From NCBI RefSeq assembly GCF_003945345.1, contig NZ_AP019308.1, forward strand, positions 2,914,001 through 2,978,000: DNA of 64,000 bases, read 5' to 3'. Each line of letters begins with the position of its first letter. Position 1 is the stretch's first letter. The stretch is from Paenibacillus baekrokdamisoli. Lineage in GTDB: Bacteria; Bacillota; Bacilli; Paenibacillales; Paenibacillaceae. Below are positions 34,872 to 43,193 of the stretch, one piece after another. The position numbers were made by a program, and so were the translations under genes. The notes under the pieces were generated by a model. That model worked only from the letters and a program-made list of their open reading frames with translations. It was not told the origin of the DNA and ran no database searches.

Positions 34872-36431
34872 TCACGCCTCTTCTGAAATCATTTTTAGCA
34901 CTTCATCCATTTTAAGCACGAAAAAGTCTAGCATAGCTTTTGTCGCAATAATCGGCGGTTTTGTCAATGCAGCCGGCGGACACATCGCTTTATAGGTTTG
35001 AGCGCTAATATCTATACAGTTATCGTTGAGAATCTTAGTAAATGTAAGAACATTGTCTACCTCATAAAAGAAAATGCTCGCAAGATGCCCCTTTCCTTCT
35101 ATGCACTCAATTAAGGATGGATAACGCAGTGCAAGCTCTCTTAGCTTACCTTCATAATAATAACCCATCTCACGGATGTAGCTTGCGTTTTCTTCAGCAA
35201 ACTTCATCGTGATGAGATACGCTAAGGCCGCCAATTCTTCCTGTCCATTAGTAACCAATGCACCGAATTGATTAAGGCTATCCATTTCGTAAGTAGTAAT
35301 GAGACGGGAAGCTGAATACTGGCCCCCTGGGAAGCCTTTTCCAATGATTACGAAATCCGGATTTAATCCATATTCCCTGAAAAGATACATGCCTGGATAC
35401 CACATACATGACTGAATCTCATCACACATAATCGGAGTATCATTGTCGTGGCAAAGCTCATAGACTTTTTTCAAGAAATCCTCTTCAAGCTTGATTCCAC
35501 CATAATTCATCATAATAATTTCATGGATGAATCCAGCAGCCTTATAGGGCGGCTTATTATATTCATCGAATTTGGTCTTAAAATCTTCAAAGTTATTGAT
35601 GCTTACGGGACAAACCTTCATAATTCCCGCTTCACTCATCTTCTCGTACATAGCAGGCCATAAATCCCGCATAGTCTGGGCGATGATTGTTGTTCCATGA
35701 TAATTCGCTTTTCCTCCCCCTTCATTATCAGCAATAACGAAGAATACAGGTATTCGATCCCCATACTTGGGTTCGGGAAAGCTATAATCGAGTTTATAAA
35801 ACCTCGACAGCATCATTTTGATTCCCGCTTCACAAGATAAAGTTCCTGTATCAAGATTAAGTACTCGGTTTAAAACATAGGGCTCTTGAGAAACAAGTAT
35901 TTGATCTACAGCATCCGTTTCTTCTTGATCTATACCATTAACCGTTCGAACGAGTTCCCTTTCAAGCAGGCGTGTAATATATCCCCTTGTGTTATTATGT
36001 GTAGCGTTTGTAATGCCCAGAGCCTTTGCATTCTCAATCAGTTTGTAGCCTGGGAAATTATGACCAAGAGGTGTGTGATAATGCTCGCTTTTGGTCACCA
36101 AGTAAAGCCTTCCATCTTCACCCAAACGAAGGTAGCCTAAACCGCCAAGAGGACTCGCCTTCATATTAGCAGCCTTTTTGAAAGCATCTGTAGGCGCACC
36201 TGAATTGGAGATCTTAATTTCAGGAATAAGCTGAGTTCCTACTTCCGTTAATAGATGATCCACCTTTTTTATGAACGCCTCTGGCATAAATTCAACCTCA
36301 TCAGAGGCCAGTCTTACTGCTTCTTCATTATCAAGGTCATAAAGAGCAATTGTTCCAGCTATTACAGCTTCCATATATTCTTTTCCTAATAGTTGGATTA
36401 ATGATCTCTTTACTGATTCCATAGCTTTCAT
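34872..36431 (-). CDS. Class III (PLP) aminotransferase-like protein
   Basis: A 519-aa PLP enzyme. The cofactor motifs MCDEIQSCMWYPGMYLF (Asp near 337) and DFVIIGKGFPGGQYSAS (Lys near 365) follow the class III pattern D-E-x-Q and G-K-G. It is longer than the usual 430-460 aa, with about 90 extra N-terminal residues. Substrate unknown. It heads an operon with ald, an FGGY kinase, an amidohydrolase and a sugar isomerase, which suggests deamination of an amino sugar or amino polyol with pyruvate as amino acceptor. AAGGAG lies 4 bases before the ATG; a second ATG three codons later is possible. Confidence 0.8.
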   Translation of the reverse strand: MKAMESVKRSLIQLLGKEYMEAVIAGTIALYDLDNEEAVRLASDEVEFMPEAFIKKVDHLLTEVGTQLIPEIKISNSGAPTDAFKKAANMKASPLGGLGYLRLGEDGRLYLVTKSEHYHTPLGHNFPGYKLIENAKALGITNATHNNTRGYITRLLERELVRTVNGIDQEETDAVDQILVSQEPYVLNRVLNLDTGTLSCEAGIKMMLSRFYKLDYSFPEPKYGDRIPVFFVIADNEGGGKANYHGTTIIAQTMRDLWPAMYEKMSEAGIMKVCPVSINNFEDFKTKFDEYNKPPYKAAGFIHEIIMMNYGGIKLEEDFLKKVYELCHDNDTPIMCDEIQSCMWYPGMYLFREYGLNPDFVIIGKGFPGGQYSASRLITTYEMDSLNQFGALVTNGQEELAALAYLITMKFAEENASYIREMGYYYEGKLRELALRYPSLIECIEGKGHLASIFFYEVDNVLTFTKILNDNCIDISAQTYKAMCPPAALTKPPIIATKAMLDFFVLKMDEVLKMISEEA

Positions 36432-36441
36432 CTCACTCCTT

Positions 36442-36531
36442 ATTTTGATTTCGTTTAGGTTTTGATTTCATTTCGATATTCTTATGATTTTACGATATAT
36501 CAATTTTATGGAGTTGTCAATTTATTTCGAT
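36442..36531 (-). promoter_or_regulatory. Promoter and direct repeats upstream of the aminotransferase operon
   Basis: On the minus strand TTGACA (36515-36520), 17-base spacer, TATCGT (36492-36497). Copies of ATCGAAATRAAAT are at 36519-36531 and 36465-36477, with a partial copy (CGAAATCAAAAT) at 36442-36453. Their spacing around the promoter fits DeoR-type operators. Confidence 0.6.
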
Positions 36532-36607
36532 CAACTTTCGAATAACTTATTATTTTCAGTTGGAGACGAAAATTTGTTTAGTCATATCCGAATCTATAAA
36601 CAAGACA

Positions 36608-36647
36608 AAGAAGGATTGCTCTTCAACTCTGAAGAGCAATCCTTCTT
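36608..36647 (-). terminator. Strong 18-bp hairpin
   Basis: AAGAAGGATTGCTCTTCA (36608-36625) pairs perfectly with 36630-36647 around a 4-base loop. On the minus strand TTTGTCTTGTTT follows. It would stop minus-strand transcripts coming from the lipoprotein gene and the SigK-like remnant. Confidence 0.8.
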
Positions 36648-36731
36648 CAATACGACTATTTAAGCAACTTATTCCTTCTGTTGAGAAAAAGAGTATGTCT
36701 CTCTGGTTCTTATTCAACTATTACTTTTAAA

Positions 36732-36848
36732 TTACCGCTTCACCTTATAAAATTCATGCTAAAGCCTCATCAAAGCGCGCTTCTCAATCCGCGACACATT
36801 CGATCAGCTGATCCCCAGCTCCTTGGTAATCTCCCGCTGCGTTCGCTC
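36732..36848 (-). pseudogene. SigK-like sigma factor C-terminal remnant A
   Basis: The minus strand reads ERTQREITKELGIS, stop, [14 protein letters not shown], stop, HEFYKVKR, stop. This is region 4.2 of the sporulation sigma factors SigK/SigE (from memory: [29 protein letters not shown]...). It is 39 codons long, without frameshift but with two in-frame stop codons. The rest of the gene is missing. A terminator hairpin follows it at 36608-36647. Confidence 0.8.
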
Positions 36849-36912
36849 CCCCAAAAAAAAGACTCTGGCAGTCATAAACCACCAAAACCTTTGGAATAAA
36901 AATGTTATTTCC

Positions 36913-37404
36913 CTACTCTATCTTTGTATTAATCGAATAATAAGTAACACCGTCTATCTTTTCCTTTTCCCCTTGAACCACAGCATTTTTCAAAGTAAAA
37001 CTTACACAACTAGGCTCATTGGGTTTTCTTTCAATTAAAATCTGCAATTTACTAGGGTGCTCTGGATCATAGGGTATTTTTTCCTCATAGACAATCTGAT
37101 TGTTCAACACAAATATCATTCCAGTCATTAAATCCGTTGGACCTTTATATTCAACTCCTAAAGCTTTACTAATTTGCGAGTTGGAACTTCCTACTTGAAA
37201 AATAGCCATCTTATCCCATTTAAAAGTTGTGATCTCCTGAAGTGATATATTGCAATAATCATTCATCATACATTTACTATCTATTTCCTTTATTATCTGA
37301 TCGCTCAAGGTACTTTTATCCTGACACCCTACTAATAATATTAATGTGAAGAGCAATGTTATTACCTTCAGTCTAAAACCTCTCATTTTCTCTACGCTTT
37401 TCAC
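36913..37404 (-). CDS. Small lipoprotein, possible immunity protein
   Basis: A 163-aa lipoprotein: hydrophobic core LKVITLLFTLILLVGCQ with lipobox cysteine near residue 27. The rest is a small globular extracytoplasmic domain with no family I recognise. The start is taken as GTG (37404), because its GTGA overlaps the stop of an RHS-toxin-like remnant ending YNEIKAR, as in coupled toxin-immunity pairs. An ATG 18 bases later is possible. Membrane-anchored outward orientation would suit immunity against an incoming toxin; this is inference from position only. Confidence 0.6.
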   Translation of the reverse strand: MKSVEKMRGFRLKVITLLFTLILLVGCQDKSTLSDQIIKEIDSKCMMNDYCNISLQEITTFKWDKMAIFQVGSSNSQISKALGVEYKGPTDLMTGMIFVLNNQIVYEEKIPYDPEHPSKLQILIERKPNEPSCVSFTLKNAVVQGEKEKIDGVTYYSINTKIE

Positions 37405-37815
37405 CTCGCCTTAATTTCATTATAAAAACCATTGTCATCAAGCTGGTTCATCCTGTTCCTTGCTTCATTATATTGAATTCTGATAGAAATTGTAGAACAA
37501 TATAATGTCTTATCGTTGTTTCAGTGTATAGCATTTCCACAATAGAGACCCATTTCATGGAGCTATATCTTTTCTGGAAGCATCAGTACTCAAACCTGAG
37601 CCAATTTTCCTGCCCTCAATATTGTTCAATAGATCAATTGTCTGATCAGCATCTGATAAAGAATCAAAAAGCCTTATATTCAAATCCACATTCGGATTCT
37701 CTTCATGTACATTCCCTGCTTGTATTGCTATAGATACTCCCAATTCTACAGTCCTCATTGCTTGCCACAAGCAGATTATCGATCTCACCTTCATACGTAT
37801 CCTAGTTTATAAAGC
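37405..37815 (-). pseudogene. RHS core/toxin-tip remnant
   Basis: At 37770-37815 the minus strand reads RFIN, stop, DTYEGEIDN, matching the RHS core end seen at 40.9 kb (FINEDTYEGQVNDP) with Glu changed to stop. Further frames continue downstream: one of 79 codons containing NPNVDLNIRLFDSLSDADQ, and one ending YNEARNRMNQLDDNGFYNEI before the lipoprotein start. The frames do not join, so this is a frameshifted or deleted toxin module. The toxin type is not recognisable. Confidence 0.6.
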
Positions 37816-37884
37816 GTACTATGGGCGATAAAATGGGCGGCAGACTTGTTTGTGTTACAATCACCGCCCGATACTATGATTTTA

Positions 37885-38679
37885 TCATGCCGCTTCATTA
37901 CTGGATACTACTGGGATTACATATGCTGACTTGGTTTTCATCAGGTAATAGATGACGTTGGCCAGTTTTCTCATGATGCAGACAATCGCTTGTTGTTTGG
38001 TCTTTCCTGCCGCCATTCTCTGCTCATAGTAAGCATGGAAGTAAGGATTACGTGGCTCTTTCTTGGTACGGGTTACTGCAATTTGTCTGATAGCAAGGGC
38101 TTTGAAGATGTCGTGTAGTTCCCTGTTGCCCTGCTTGCTCTTATAGTACCGAACCTTATTTCCTGAACCTGCTACAATCGGAGCTATTCCGGCGAATCGT
38201 GCCAGTTTGTCAGGGCTTGCAAAGCGGTGAATATCTCCAATCTCCGCCACCAATTCAGCCGCCGTAACAAGTTCTATGCCTGTCATCGTCTCAAGTTGGA
38301 AACCTAGTTGCTTCATCAGGCTTTCGATTTCATTTTCGATTCGGGCTATTTCACGCTCGTAGAATCGGATATTACGAACAAGTCCTTGGACGATAAAGTC
38401 CCTCTTGTCTTGAAAATCGCGGCTAGTATCGCCATCCTCGGCTATTAGGGTTAGAATCTGTTCTGCCTTCTTGGTCGATAGTCCGTTATTGCTCAATTCC
38501 CGTAAGTATCCTGCCAGTTCCTCCACCCCCACGCTTGTCAGACGAGTAGGGAAAGGATACTTATGCCAAAATGCCAACGCTGTCTTTCCGTCCACTTCTG
38601 AAAAGAACTTCTTGTAGCTTGGATAATGGTAGCCCAACCACTCGCATGTGATAGAAGAAATAAGTACATATTTAATCAT
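37885..38679 (-). pseudogene. IS110-family transposase, 5'-truncated
   Basis: The frame gives 264 aa of the C-terminal two thirds of an IS110/IS1111-type transposase. It includes YPSYKKFFSEVDGKTALAFW and the transposase_20 region LETMTGIELVTAAELVAEIGDIHRFASPDKLARFAGIAP, then the catalytic-serine region GSGNKVRYYKSKQGNRELHDIF. The N-terminal DEDD domain (about 140 residues) is missing, so it should be inactive. The first 10-12 codons are not transposase-like. It separates two RHS remnants and probably inserted there. Confidence 0.85.
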
Positions 38680-38727
38680 CTGCAGTTAATTTTTGAATAT
38701 TGAAGAATATATATTAAGCTGTGAAAA

Positions 38728-39222
38728 TTACGACCACCCATGCAGATCTACGGTAATTGGTGACAATGTAATTAGTTGATTAACTAATACATCTAAATCC
38801 ACTGATTCATTACCATAGTAGTTCAAATCCATTATTTTTCCTTTGTAATAAATGGACACATCCCACCCATCCGCAATTAATTCTTTTGTGAAATTATCGC
38901 TCGTTTCTTCGATTCTATTTGCTGCATCGAGTAGAACCTTTGATTCTTCAGCAGTTAGTTTCCTTTTTTTCATATCTATTACTTTTCTTAAGAAAAAATC
39001 AGAATCAAACGTTTGATGCTTCCGAACACCTTTTGATACCTCGAGCATTTTATCTGACCTTACTACAAACAAATATGTTTCATCGAGTACTGCTGTAGGA
39101 TATATTGAAATTTTCATTATTACATCATCGTCAACATCTTTCGAAGTAATCCTTAAGATATATAATCCTATCAAAAGACATACGATAATATAAAATAACC
39201 CAAAAAACATATTCTTTATCAC
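38728..39222 (-). CDS. Membrane-anchored protein of unknown function, possible immunity protein
   Basis: A 164-aa protein with an N-terminal membrane helix (about 4-24: FFGLFYIIVCLLIGLYILRI) and an outward or inward soluble domain of 135 residues rich in Lys and Asp. No family recognised. It begins 5 bases after the stop of the HELIH metallopeptidase tip, the usual arrangement for an immunity gene. The AT-rich composition resembles the rest of the 37-42 kb island and differs from the flanking operons. Confidence 0.55.
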   Translation of the reverse strand: MIKNMFFGLFYIIVCLLIGLYILRITSKDVDDDVIMKISIYPTAVLDETYLFVVRSDKMLEVSKGVRKHQTFDSDFFLRKVIDMKKRKLTAEESKVLLDAANRIEETSDNFTKELIADGWDVSIYYKGKIMDLNYYGNESVDLDVLVNQLITLSPITVDLHGWS

Positions 39223-39226
39223 TAGA

Positions 39227-39550
39227 CTAATATGCTCCTCTCAAGGGTAACCCATGCTCGGCTCTTATAGCGTTTTCAGTTATATCACCTTTTCTTACAT
39301 AATTTAACCCGGTAGTGGCTAATTCCTCTTTCGGCATCGTCTGTCTTTTCCTCCAAATTTCCGTATAATTCATTCCCAAAAAACTACCTGTTTTTGTTTT
39401 AATCTGATAACTATAAGTTCCCATCTCTTTATATTCGTATTGCGCTCCACGCATTGCTCTATCAGCATGAATCAATTCATGAGCTAAACCAACATAAGAA
39501 GGTCGTTTTTGTCCGCTAACATTTCCAGTTTCAGGGTCTACCGTTTGCAT
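39227..39550 (-). CDS. M91-like metallopeptidase toxin tip, orphan fragment
   Basis: A 107-aa frame with YVGLAHELIHADRAMRG, the HExxH zinc motif (HELIH) in the context of the M91/NleD-like effector peptidases often found at RHS toxin C-termini. The preceding text VDPETGNVSGQKRPS is also typical of these tips. The frame is open upstream of the ATG (39550) into the previous gene, so the original long protein has been lost. It is probably a displaced toxin tip that needs recombination with an RHS gene to be delivered. Confidence 0.65.
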   Translation of the reverse strand: MQTVDPETGNVSGQKRPSYVGLAHELIHADRAMRGAQYEYKEMGTYSYQIKTKTGSFLGMNYTEIWRKRQTMPKEELATTGLNYVRKGDITENAIRAEHGLPLRGAY

Positions 39551-39563
39551 GTGGCTTATAACA

Positions 39564-40202
39564 TTATAAATACTTTTGAGCTAGATTCGCTAACTTCAAT
39601 CTGATTTTTTTATCAGCTGCTTCAAGATAAGGCATAGAGAGCAACTGAATTCCTTCCTTGGATATACAATCTTTTGAAATTGCGGATTCAAGCAATGGAT
39701 ATAACCTAAAATTCAATAGCGCATTAACCTTACTAAGGTCTAATTTGTTTCCTTTCATAATGTCAATCTGGCAAGAGTGAGCATATCGCTCTCTTTTGTA
39801 AGCCTTACTTGAAAACACACTGTCCGCATCAACAACTTGATTTACAGACAATATATTTGCTTTTAGCAATGAAATAACTATACTCTCCAAGGAAATATAC
39901 TGAGTTTCCTTGTATACCAGCAATAAATCTTGAAATTCACTGTCCAAAATAAACTCATTAAATTTGCACTTAAAATACCACCAAACTAAATGCTCTTTAA
40001 CTTCATCAGAAATTTGCAATCTAGCCCTATTTTCATAAAAAAACTTAAGCGCCTCAAGAGAAAGTAAGCTATGCATTTCCATCTGAATGTTTAATTCTAC
40101 TTTGTTAATTAATTGATTGAATTTCTCCAATAGAATGTCTGCATTATCATTGAAGACAAATAAATCATTGATTTCTTGTACGACATGTTCCAACATTATC
40201 AC
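39564..40202 (-). CDS. Unknown helical protein, putative immunity protein
   Basis: A 212-aa cytoplasmic protein predicted all-helical, starting MIMLEHVVQEINDLFVFNDN. No motif recognised. It begins 9 bases after the RHS toxin-tip stop (40212), with a GGGG-containing site in TAGGGGTGATA. That tight spacing is the main reason to propose immunity toward the tip at 40.2-40.9 kb. Low GC content like its neighbours. Confidence 0.55.
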   Translation of the reverse strand: MIMLEHVVQEINDLFVFNDNADILLEKFNQLINKVELNIQMEMHSLLSLEALKFFYENRARLQISDEVKEHLVWWYFKCKFNEFILDSEFQDLLLVYKETQYISLESIVISLLKANILSVNQVVDADSVFSSKAYKRERYAHSCQIDIMKGNKLDLSKVNALLNFRLYPLLESAISKDCISKEGIQLLSMPYLEAADKKIRLKLANLAQKYL

Positions 40203-40211
40203 CCCTAAAAA

Positions 40212-41003
40212 TTACTTTCTTTGCTCGGGATACGCTCGATAAAATCTCATTATTTGAGCAACATTATTTCGGATTACACCTCTATAGGTTGAAATTAACT
40301 GTGCGTGATATCGATTGAATTTTCCGTCATCTTCGGGAGATATCGGCTTACCATTCTGACCAACCCTAACAGACACTCCATTCTTGTCAATTACATGAAC
40401 ATGAGGAACGGCATGGTCCCCAGAACGATAATAATGCTCTATATATCCAATACTTGTTGTTGGTGTAATCTGTTTCGGAGGCAAACTTGGTGTGCTTGCA
40501 TAAGCTGTACTTCCTAAGAAAAACTCACCAAATGCACTTGCCCAACTATCACCAGAGCTTGTATCTTCCTGAATCTCAACCGCAAGTCTGACACCAATCG
40601 CTTTTTCACCGTTAAGAATAAAACTTGCAGAACCAACATCGCAACCACCAGCAAAGTAGCTGCAAGGATTATTCCTGATACCGTCATTTTCTTGCACTAG
40701 TAATTTTTGTTTAGCGTCCCACTTAGCGTTACACTTTGTTGAATCGCAATACTTTGCTTGATATCGTTCGATTTCCCACCACATACTGGAGTTTCTTGCG
40801 ACAGTACCTTGTACCAGACTATTTAATTGCCCATCAACTCCACTAAATGAATCTACATAACATCCTACATCTTTTCCAGCTACACACATCCCACTCGGGT
40901 CAGTGTAAATCAACGGATTATTCAATACATAAGTATAAAGATTCAATGTCAGTGGATCATTGACCTGTCCTTCATACGTATCCTCATTGATAAAACTTAC
41001 AAC
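40212..41003 (-). pseudogene. RHS C-terminal fragment with toxin tip
   Basis: The frame opens after a TAG at 41004 and starts in the RHS core: FINEDTYEGQVNDPLTLN and YTYVLNNPLIYTDPSG, the canonical junction to a toxin domain. About 220 residues of variable tip follow, ending with GDHAVPHVHVIDKNGVSVRV and a C-terminal basic helix. The PHVHV histidines may be catalytic. The large RHS shell and secretion parts are missing, so only a silent tip remains unless an internal start is used. A neighbouring gene downstream is the likely immunity gene. Confidence 0.7.
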
Positions 41004-41077
41004 CTATAATCTTCATATTAAAGACTACTATCATTAAATTCATGTTTATGAATGATTTCAATCTTTTTGACGAACAA

Positions 41078-41186
41078 AAACCACATGGAGTTACTTGAAG
41101 TGCGCCCCTTAGAATTAATCGGATAAACTAGGTGTTTATTCCGATGTCCATTCTAAAGGGTGCACTTCTTACTCTTGCATGTGGTT
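41078..41186. repeat. 109-bp imperfect palindrome (IS-end or MITE-like)
   Basis: The left arm AAACCACATG...GAAGTGCGCCCCTTAGAAT...TCGGATAAAC pairs with the right arm GTTTATTCCGATGTCCATTC...GGGTGCACTTC...CATGTGGTT. The arms meet with 4 bases between them. It looks like two IS termini joined without an internal transposase, next to the truncated RHS fragment. No related copy was seen in the window. Confidence 0.75.
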
Positions 41187-41332
41187 CATAGTTATAAAAC
41201 ACTTTTCACTAGCGTTGCATAAAGTTCTGAATTAGAATCAAGAAATCTCTGCTCCGATCCGAAATCCAATAGCTTAAACATCCCTTAAAGGTATGATATT
41301 CCACAACTTTCAGCGTCTCATCAATAATAAAA

Positions 41333-41719
41333 TTAATTAAAAGTCATTTTTACTCTATTAGAATTGCTGAAATAATAGATCCAAAAACAATTGACCAACG
41401 ACAAGGTGATTGTATCTATTATGGTAACTAAACTGTTTTTTAAAGTTAGAAGATCCGAACCATTTATTAACAAAACACCCATTTCAAATAAGATAACGAT
41501 TATGGGTAACAATCTATTTCTCTTGAAAAATAAATAAATTATTATTATATACACGAAAAGTGCAATGGTGAAATAAGTGAGTTCGCTCAGTGTTGATATA
41601 GAAAATTTATATTTCTTAATATTTAGTGCAATAACCTCTGATATTACGTTACTCCATACAATAAAACTAATATAAAACAAGTAAAAAATAAGCAATCCCC
41701 TAATTGGAACTTTCTTCAT
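41333..41719 (-). CDS. Four-helix membrane protein of unknown function
   Basis: A 128-aa protein with about four membrane segments (9-28, 45-63, 70-85, 100-118). ATG 41719 follows ACGGAGGTG by 7 bases, a strong site. Highly AT-rich. No family recognised. Position in the RHS island suggests immunity or cargo, but nothing in the sequence shows it. Confidence 0.6.
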   Translation of the reverse strand: MKKVPIRGLLIFYLFYISFIVWSNVISEVIALNIKKYKFSISTLSELTYFTIALFVYIIIIYLFFKRNRLLPIIVILFEMGVLLINGSDLLTLKNSLVTIIDTITLSLVNCFWIYYFSNSNRVKMTFN

Positions 41720-41798
41720 TTTATCTGCACCTCCGTACAAGTTACTCATAAATGATGGAACCACATAAGAGTTAAAACAATGTGGTTCCATTTGAAGG

Positions 41799-42029
41799 TT
41801 ATTTATTCTCCAACACGTATAACTTTTCCAATTTACCATCTTTAAAAAAATATAACCGTTCGCAGTAAGGACATCTCCATACATCATACTCTGGCAAATT
41901 TGTTAGATGGGGGAATTGTTTATCAAGGACTTTTTTTTCAAATTCTGTTTGTGTGTAAACCCTTAGTTGAATATCATTATCCGATCCATTTGATAGAACA
42001 GCTCCACAATAACATTCCATTTTAGCCAT
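41799..42029 (-). CDS. Small zinc-ribbon-like protein
   Basis: A 76-aa protein with two cysteine pairs, ECYCG at the N-terminus and WRCPYC near residue 53, that could bind one zinc. Good site GGAGGTATTTTATAA before the ATG. The family is not recognised. It lies in the AT-rich toxin island and could be an orphan immunity protein; this is speculation. Confidence 0.6.
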   Translation of the reverse strand: MAKMECYCGAVLSNGSDNDIQLRVYTQTEFEKKVLDKQFPHLTNLPEYDVWRCPYCERLYFFKDGKLEKLYVLENK

Positions 42030-42049
42030 TTATAAAATACCTCCTGTTA

Positions 42050-42246
42050 TTACATTTCAATTTCACCAATTCTCATCGATCTGACAGGGTCATATACATC
42101 AAAATCATATATACCGCCTAGTGATAATTTCCAGATCAATACCCTCACCTCTAGCTTTTATGCTCTCAAGAGATTTTTTTAAATAAATCATATATGTACT
42201 TTTAATCCCAGTATCTATTAGTAAATGTCTTGTTATTGGACTCCGT
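42050..42246 (-). pseudogene. Metallo-beta-lactamase-fold (ComEC-like) remnant
   Basis: Reads HLLIDTGIKSTYMIYLKKSL followed by ESIKARGEGIDLEIIT, then a frame change into GGIYDFDVYDP and stop. The pattern resembles the beginning of ComEC-type hydrolases (LIDTG... then IITHxDxDHIGG), with the HxDxDH segment deleted at the frameshift. No start codon remains. Confidence 0.45.
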
Positions 42247-42541
42247 CTATAAGAATATTATCTAAGTTTCATTTCGACATTAATTTGCACAAACCTCCAA
42301 TAATGTGTTACTTTATCGAGATTACACCAGTTCACCCTATACTATCTTCCTTATGCTATCAGATCATGCTGTGATACATCCTTACGGTTTTTCTTAAATG
42401 AGAGACCAAGACCCGACCGAGAAAACTACGAGGTTGCGCCTAAATCCCATTTAAAGAATTAATCTTCATCCAGTTGTTTCATATATTAAATCATTAATTC
42501 ACAAATTTGCTTGCTCATATGTTTTTATGTTCAAACACCAA
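42247..42541. other. AT-rich stretch without a recognisable gene
   Basis: Nothing supportable on either strand. Several stop codons in all frames; ends at a terminator hairpin. Confidence 0.5.
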
Positions 42542-42569
42542 AAGCCTTAGGATTTTTCTCCTAAGGCTT
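42530..42569 (-). terminator. Terminator hairpin after SigK-like remnant B
   Basis: AAGCCTTAGGA (42542-42552) pairs perfectly with TCCTAAGGCTT (42559-42569), followed on the minus strand by TTGGTGTTT. It sits 31 bases after the remnant's stop codon. Confidence 0.8.
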
Positions 42570-42599
42570 CTCATCCCATATCTTTACGTATTAGAATAC

Positions 42600-42890
42600 C
42601 TATTGCTTCGCCTTATAAAATTCTTGATACAGTTTCATCCGCAGCGGCTGAGCCCCAGCTCCTTCGCGATCTCCCGCTGCGTTCGCTCCTCGCCAGCTGC
42701 TATCAATCCAAACCAACCAACAACAACTTCCTTCTTCCGATCATCCAATCGCCAGCTTCGTGCCTTTGATCGGCTGAAAGCTCTCAATCGCTTTAATAAG
42801 TCCGATAGTACTAATGGAGATGAGATCCTCCAAGTCCTACCGGTGTGTCGAATTTCTTGACGTTATGAACACGAAACGATGTAAATCTTC
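42600..42890 (-). pseudogene. SigK-like sigma factor remnant B
   Basis: The minus strand keeps three SigK-like pieces in order. First VKKFDTP, then [18 protein letters not shown] and QPIKGTKLA (region 2), then [13 protein letters not shown] with [16 protein letters not shown] (region 4), then KLYQEFYKAKQ and stop. Between them there are an in-frame stop, an internal deletion (about 70 residues after KGTKLA) and a second small deletion in the last helix. It is a clear sigma factor of the SigK/SigE type, no longer functional. Confidence 0.85.
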
Positions 42891-43014
42891 AACCGTTAAC
42901 ACACACGAATTAAACGCGGCTGTCCTATTTTTACAGTTTGCTCCTTATCTTCAATAACATCGCCGACTTGCGTAGAGGATCCTGCTAATACGGCTGTTTA
43001 CACATAGTAATCGG
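42891..43014. other. Intergenic sequence with a short unexplained open frame
   Basis: The minus strand encodes about 32 codons (TAVLAGSSTQVGDVIEDKEQ and on to RLIRVC, stop) directly before remnant B, without a start codon or ribosome site. It may be another gene remnant; origin not recognised. Confidence 0.4.
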
Positions 43015-43053
43015 TCAAAAAAGAGAGGTTCCGCACACACACAGATCCTCTCT
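43015..43053 (-). terminator. Terminator of the phosphodiester operon
   Basis: AGAGAGG (43047-43053) pairs with CCTCTCT (43022-43028) with extra internal pairs, then TTTTTTG on the minus strand. It is about 140 bases after the GDPD stop. Confidence 0.7.
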
Positions 43054-43193
43054 CATTATTTCCAATACAATAGCTTTCTTTTTCAAACTCAGAGCATCTC
43101 GCTAAGCAACATCAACGCTAATCCAATTGGACGAGGTGGGCATAAGGGGTTCATTGATACGCTTGATATTACACATATAGGTTCCAATTATGT

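Noticed and set aside
37555-37794. 79-aa ORF as a separate gene
   Set aside because: It overlaps the RHS core text in another frame, lacks a ribosome site and looks like part of a frameshifted remnant.
42600-42890. Functional sporulation sigma factor gene
   Set aside because: In-frame stop, internal deletion and frameshift; only fragments of regions 2 and 4 remain.
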